A stretch of DNA of 64,000 nt from Acanthaster planci (Eukaryota; Echinodermata; Asteroidea; Valvatida; Acanthasteridae), in NCBI RefSeq assembly GCF_001949145.1, contig NW_019091381.1, positions 2,203,423-2,267,422 on the forward strand, read 5' to 3'. A program made the position numbers and the translations under genes. Under the pieces are notes generated by a model that did not search any database, was not told where the DNA came from, and saw only the letters and a list, made by a program, of their open reading frames with translations. Shown here piece by piece: positions 62,101-64,000 of this stretch; positions within the stretch are counted from its first letter, which is position 1; each line of letters opens with the position of its first letter.

Positions 62101-62578
62101 TAAGCAAATAATTACTTCTGCTGGCTACCGGTTGTGCTTTTCACCGAGATGTATTTATCCATTGTGTCATGATGAAACAGTATAGTGTGTGCCACACTTT
62201 TCCCCCCGGGATGTTTGGCCATTCCAGGAAAAAAAAAACCCACATACCAGAAAAGTCTGTGGTGGATACATTTCAAGGGGGTTTCTTTCAAACTTTGCTG
62301 GAATGTGACCCTAGTTTCAAAGTAAAAGAATGGGAGGAAGGCGTGTGGAAGAGGCTTTGTTGCCGAGCCAGATGAATAACCTTCATGCATCCTTGAATTG
62401 AATGGATTACTTTGCAAAAGTATCTCTTACAGATGTTCCTCTGTGCTATTTGTTTTATTTCTACACACCTTCTTATGACTATATGATTTGGTGCCTTTTT
62501 TTTTAATCTGCAGTAAATGAGTTGATCTTAAAGTACCGGCAGAAATCCGACGAGAAACGAATGAAGCTCACCCCACCG
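37970..62578 (+). CDS. COP1: COP1 (RFWD2) RING E3 ubiquitin ligase, N-terminal four coding exons, partial gene
   Basis: Four plus-strand exons (37970-38109, 59246-59305, 59603-59700, 62514-62578) join in frame into residues 1-121. A complete C3HC4 RING is visible: Cys47, Cys50, Cys62, His64, Cys67, Cys70, Cys81, Cys84, spaced C-x2-C-x11-C-x-H-x2-C-x2-C-x10-C-x2-C. The blocks [33 protein letters not shown] and [18 protein letters not shown] are diagnostic of COP1. In vertebrates COP1 works with the DET1-DDB1-CUL4 complex and Tribbles adaptors to ubiquitylate substrates such as c-Jun, ETS factors and C/EBP. The coiled coil and WD40 propeller must lie right of the window. The 46 residues before the RING are much shorter than the long Ser/Gly/Ala-rich leader of mammals. 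Confidence 0.95.
39499..40759. mobile_element. TIR element bounded by GCCCTTTCACACGA
   Basis: GCCCTTTCACACGA at 39499-39512 has an exact inverted match at 40746-40759. The interior has no recognised protein and is interrupted by a smaller hAT-type MITE at 39811-40013. No clear target site duplication seen, so the exact ends are provisional. Confidence 0.6.
39811..40013. mobile_element. hAT-type MITE with perfect 8-bp TSD, nested
   Basis: 203-bp element beginning CAGTGGCGTAGC and ending GGCTACGCCATTG, so the termini are inverted repeats (CARTGGCGTAGC). It is flanked by identical CCTAGTGA at 39803-39810 and 40014-40021. An 8-bp duplication with CA-start TIRs is the hAT pattern. It carries two G7-8 runs and a TACATG array and no coding capacity. 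Confidence 0.85.
40936..41072. mobile_element. GGCC-terminal palindromic MITE, copy 2
   Basis: Starts GGGCCTTTTTGTTTTACACT, ends with the reverse complement of GGCCGTGCTTCTGGTTTCAT. Shares the ATCAGTGATC core and inverted layout with 46921-47035. More diverged. Confidence 0.55.
42736..43085. mobile_element. Inverted-repeat element, ATGTGGCAAAGGG ends
   Basis: ATGTGGCAAAGGG at the left has an exact inverted match at the right end, continuing as GGACCC/AGACCC. The inner part 42867-43053 recurs at 55549-55690. No coding capacity recognised. Confidence 0.6.
43581..43622. repeat. TACATG array cluster
   Basis: Several adjoining TACATGTACATG words in COP1 intron 1. Confidence 0.85.
44463..44491. 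repeat. Perfect hairpin, 13-bp stems with 3-base loop
   Basis: CAGTTCATTACCA (44463-44475), loop GTT, then TGGTAATGAACTG (44479-44491), an exact inverted repeat in COP1 intron 1. Confidence 0.9.
46921..47035. mobile_element. GGCC-terminal palindromic MITE, copy 1 (115 bp)
   Basis: Begins GGCCTGTTTGTGTCTCACGG and ends with the reverse complement of GGCCGTGTTCTTTGTTACAC. The arms extend about 40 bp (GATC-rich), so nearly the whole unit is a hairpin. GGCC ends recall PIF/Harbinger MITEs but no clear 3-bp duplication is visible. Related to 40936-41072. Confidence 0.65.
48019..48264. mobile_element. MITE family A, copy 2 (246 bp)
   Basis: Left end TGGGTAATGCCAGAAAT, right end the reverse complement of TGGGTAATTCTAGAAAT. 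Followed by TA and preceded by CA, consistent with a mutated TA duplication. Homologous to 9785-10040. Confidence 0.8.
48796..48822. repeat. TACATG array
   Basis: TGTACATGTACATGTACATT followed by another ACATGTA. It lies less than 100 bp from transposon copy 2. Confidence 0.9.
48908..50388 (+). mobile_element. DNA transposon copy 2 (about 1.48 kb, 4-bp TSD ATAT)
   Basis: Same family as 30005-31569 in inverted orientation. Left terminus GGCAGGTTCCTCAAAATATG, right terminus the reverse complement of GGCATGTTCTTCATAAAATG. Flanked by ATAT at 48904-48907 and 50389-50392. A 149-codon open frame at 49279-49728 spans the middle, but the matching stretch in copy 1 is shifted by a one-base indel, so protein function is doubtful. 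Confidence 0.85.
51899..51910. promoter_or_regulatory. Perfect palindrome ATTTTGCAAAAT
   Basis: 12-bp self-complementary sequence, similar to octamer or C/EBP-type sites, within a GC-mixed part of COP1 intron 1. Function unproven. Confidence 0.3.
52014..52030. promoter_or_regulatory. Inverted CGACAAT...ATTGTCG (Sox-like) palindrome
   Basis: CGACAAT, TTT, ATTGTCG. Two inverted ACAAT words match Sox-type cores. They lie about 100 bp from the ATTTTGCAAAAT palindrome. Confidence 0.3.
55549..55690. repeat. Second copy of the 42867-43053 repeat, interrupted by the N gap
   Basis: From CATATGCAGCAAGGTATGAG to TTTCTTGCTGGGTATAG it matches 42867-43053 closely. The gap (55651-55673, 23 Ns) replaces what is 66 bp in the other copy (42971-43036), so the true gap is probably longer than written. 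Confidence 0.8.
55651..55673. other. Assembly gap (23 N)
   Basis: Run of 23 undetermined bases inside a repeat copy in COP1 intron 1. Confidence 0.99.
59246..59305 (+). CDS. COP1: COP1 coding exon 2 (first half of RING)
   Basis: 60 bp, phase 2 to phase 2. It encodes [19 protein letters not shown] and supplies zinc ligands Cys50, Cys62 and His64; Cys47 and Cys67 are split across its two ends. Acceptor TTTTACAG|T, donor TG|GTGAGT. Confidence 0.96.
59306..59602 (+). other. COP1: COP1 intron 2 (297 bp)
   Basis: Short intron with a T run near 59372-59386 and a TTCCTGCAG acceptor. Nothing else seen. Confidence 0.9.
59603..59700 (+). CDS. COP1: COP1 coding exon 3 (second half of RING)
   Basis: 98 bp. 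One base completes Cys67, then [20 protein letters not shown] followed by [12 protein letters not shown] and one base of Leu100. It supplies Cys70, Cys81 and Cys84. Human COP1 reads [20 protein letters not shown] here. Donor C|GTAAGT. Confidence 0.96.
59701..62513 (+). other. COP1: COP1 intron 3 (2.8 kb)
   Basis: GTAAGT donor, TCTGCAG acceptor. No repeat family or coding content recognised. A GGTTCAAATCC string near 60897 resembles a tRNA B box but has no partner A box. Confidence 0.85.
62514..62578 (+). CDS. COP1: COP1 coding exon 4
   Basis: 65 bp. Two bases complete Leu100, then [20 protein letters not shown] and a final Pro121. It ends in phase 0 at CCG|GTAAGA. Human reads [20 protein letters not shown] at this point, just after the RING and before the linker to the coiled coil. 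Confidence 0.94.
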
Positions 62579-64000
62579 GTAAGAGACCATGTGACTTGAT
62601 TCCAACCCTACTTCCCCACATGGGTGACTGCCAGAAGCATCTCACCACCTTCCGGACTCCATGCCTCATCACCGCAAAAGATTGACAACATGTTATACTG
62701 TGCATGGAGAAACATAGTAGTGGTGTGCATGACTGGGCATGCCATCTGTTTGAGTAATCTGACTGAGATTTGGGTGCATAACTTGGGTGTTCCGTACACG
62801 TACACCACACTTGTTTGTGCGTCACATTCATGACTTAGCGTTCTGTCCATCAGTACTGTTACCAAACTGCTCGCGTGCCTCGGATTGAAGAACATACGTG
62901 ATGCGCTCGAATACTGCGACATATCAGTTATGACTTCTAGTTTTGGTTGACTAGTTAGTCTAGCCAAGCCATGCGTGAAAAAGAGATAGCTTTTACATAA
63001 CTGTAGCAATGGCTTCAGTCTTGAAGTCTGTGTCACAGTTGGCTGTCCTGTCATGACTCATGACTCTTCCGTGTGGCCTTTTTTTAAATGTGACTTTTTC
63101 CGCACGGGATATTAAAGTAACATTTTCCTTATCCTTAACCCACGAATTTCTCAGTTATCACTCAGTACGGGTCCAAAATGCTGTGCCATCCCGAATACGG
63201 TAGTAGGTTATCTGTGTAAATCCCCGGAATCGATTCACAGTGACGTAGTTGTTTCTGCACCGTGAGAGCTGTGTGCTATCAGTCAGTGAGGGACAGATCA
63301 GTGGTCCTGTCTGCTGTCTAAAATACAGGGCCCCAGCTTGTCTAAACAGTATTTGGGACGGGGTCGTGTGAATAAAAAGTAGCATTTGCATTGACTACCA
63401 TTTTTGAAGCATTAACTCGTGTTTGTATGAATAATAACGAAGCCAATGATTCTACTTTAGTGCAATTGCTATAAAGTAGAAGTATTTACTTTTTACTGTT
63501 AAGCTTGTGCAGGACAATAAGCAGTTGCTTCATTTTGTAGGAATACAAATGAGTAAGCTCTACAGAATTGGAGTATTTACTTGACATTTTTCAAGACTGG
63601 GTCAGGGCAAGCTTGAAAACGAGGAGCATTTACTAATGTTCAAAAAGGCAGCGTTCATGAATGTCATTCGAAAGGAAAAGCTGTATGCCTTTAGGAGGGA
63701 ATCTCAAGAAACCAGATGCAGGCAGTCGTACCCATTTGAGAGTGGCAGAGCAATTTTCGTCATCAAGGTTTTTGCGATCAAAATTACTGCCATTGTGCTT
63801 ATCTGCCATGCTGAGGTCTCAAGATACAACACCATGCTGCACTGTATGCAGACAACGGAAGCCCTATTGTACAAAGCCGTTCGGCTGTGCAGTCAGCCAC
63901 AAACATAAAGCATCTGCTAATAATACCAGTAGATGTTGAATTGTAAAAGAAACATTTTATTCCTACAAATTCAAGCATTGGCTGAATGTGAATGGTTTCA
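62579..64000 (+). other. COP1: Start of COP1 intron 4 (partial)
   Basis: Intron begins GTAAGA. The expected continuation (the GHRWQIFQDW region of COP1) was looked for in all forward frames and not found. Nothing else seen. Confidence 0.75.

Noticed and set aside
62579-64000. Next COP1 exon (expected WQIFQDW segment)
   Set aside because: Not present in any forward frame here; presumably beyond the window.

Overview
This is a window of invertebrate animal nuclear DNA. Almost all of it is intron and intergenic sequence, and it carries the 5' halves of two spliced genes arranged head to head. The reading frames break at GT-AG splice junctions, exons are short (60-143 bp) and widely spaced, and both genes are recognisable metazoan families. 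The pervasive dispersed word TACATGTA, many short terminal-inverted-repeat elements and a short run of Ns (55651-55673) suggest a draft genome of an invertebrate deuterostome. Amphioxus (Branchiostoma) is my best guess from the TACATG repeats, but this is inference and not proved.

Left half, minus strand: SCAI (suppressor of cancer cell invasion). Six consecutive coding exons run right to left: 34644-34502, 32111-32016, 26393-26307, 14637-14539, 3362-3266 and 1775-1677. They join in frame into 207 residues that track the N-terminal third of vertebrate SCAI. The rest of the gene lies beyond the left edge.

Middle, about 34.6-38.0 kb: a roughly 3.3 kb stretch between the two start codons. It should contain both promoters, or one shared control region. 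It is the centre of the longest stretch I found without any TACATGTA (about 34020-39843). It contains promoter-type motifs and, if transcription starts near 37.7 kb, three small upstream ORFs before the COP1 start.

Right half, plus strand: COP1 (RFWD2), the RING/coiled-coil/WD40 E3 ubiquitin ligase. Four coding exons (37970-38109, 59246-59305, 59603-59700, 62514-62578) give the first 121 residues with a complete C3HC4 RING finger. Intron 1 is 21.1 kb. The coiled coil and WD40 propeller lie beyond the right edge.

The remainder is introns loaded with repeats. The clearest is a pair of about 1.5 kb DNA transposon copies (30005-31569 and 48908-50388) with matching imperfect terminal inverted repeats and 4-bp target site duplications (TTAT, ATAT). 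They lie in opposite orientations on either side of both gene starts. Others are a hAT-type MITE with a perfect 8-bp duplication nested in a larger inverted-repeat element, a 250-bp MITE family present twice, a CCAAT-module palindromic family present twice, and a GGCC-terminal palindromic family present twice. I see no operon, CRISPR, tRNA or rRNA. No wholly new system is evident; the most interesting features are the gene pairing and the inverted transposon copies around it.
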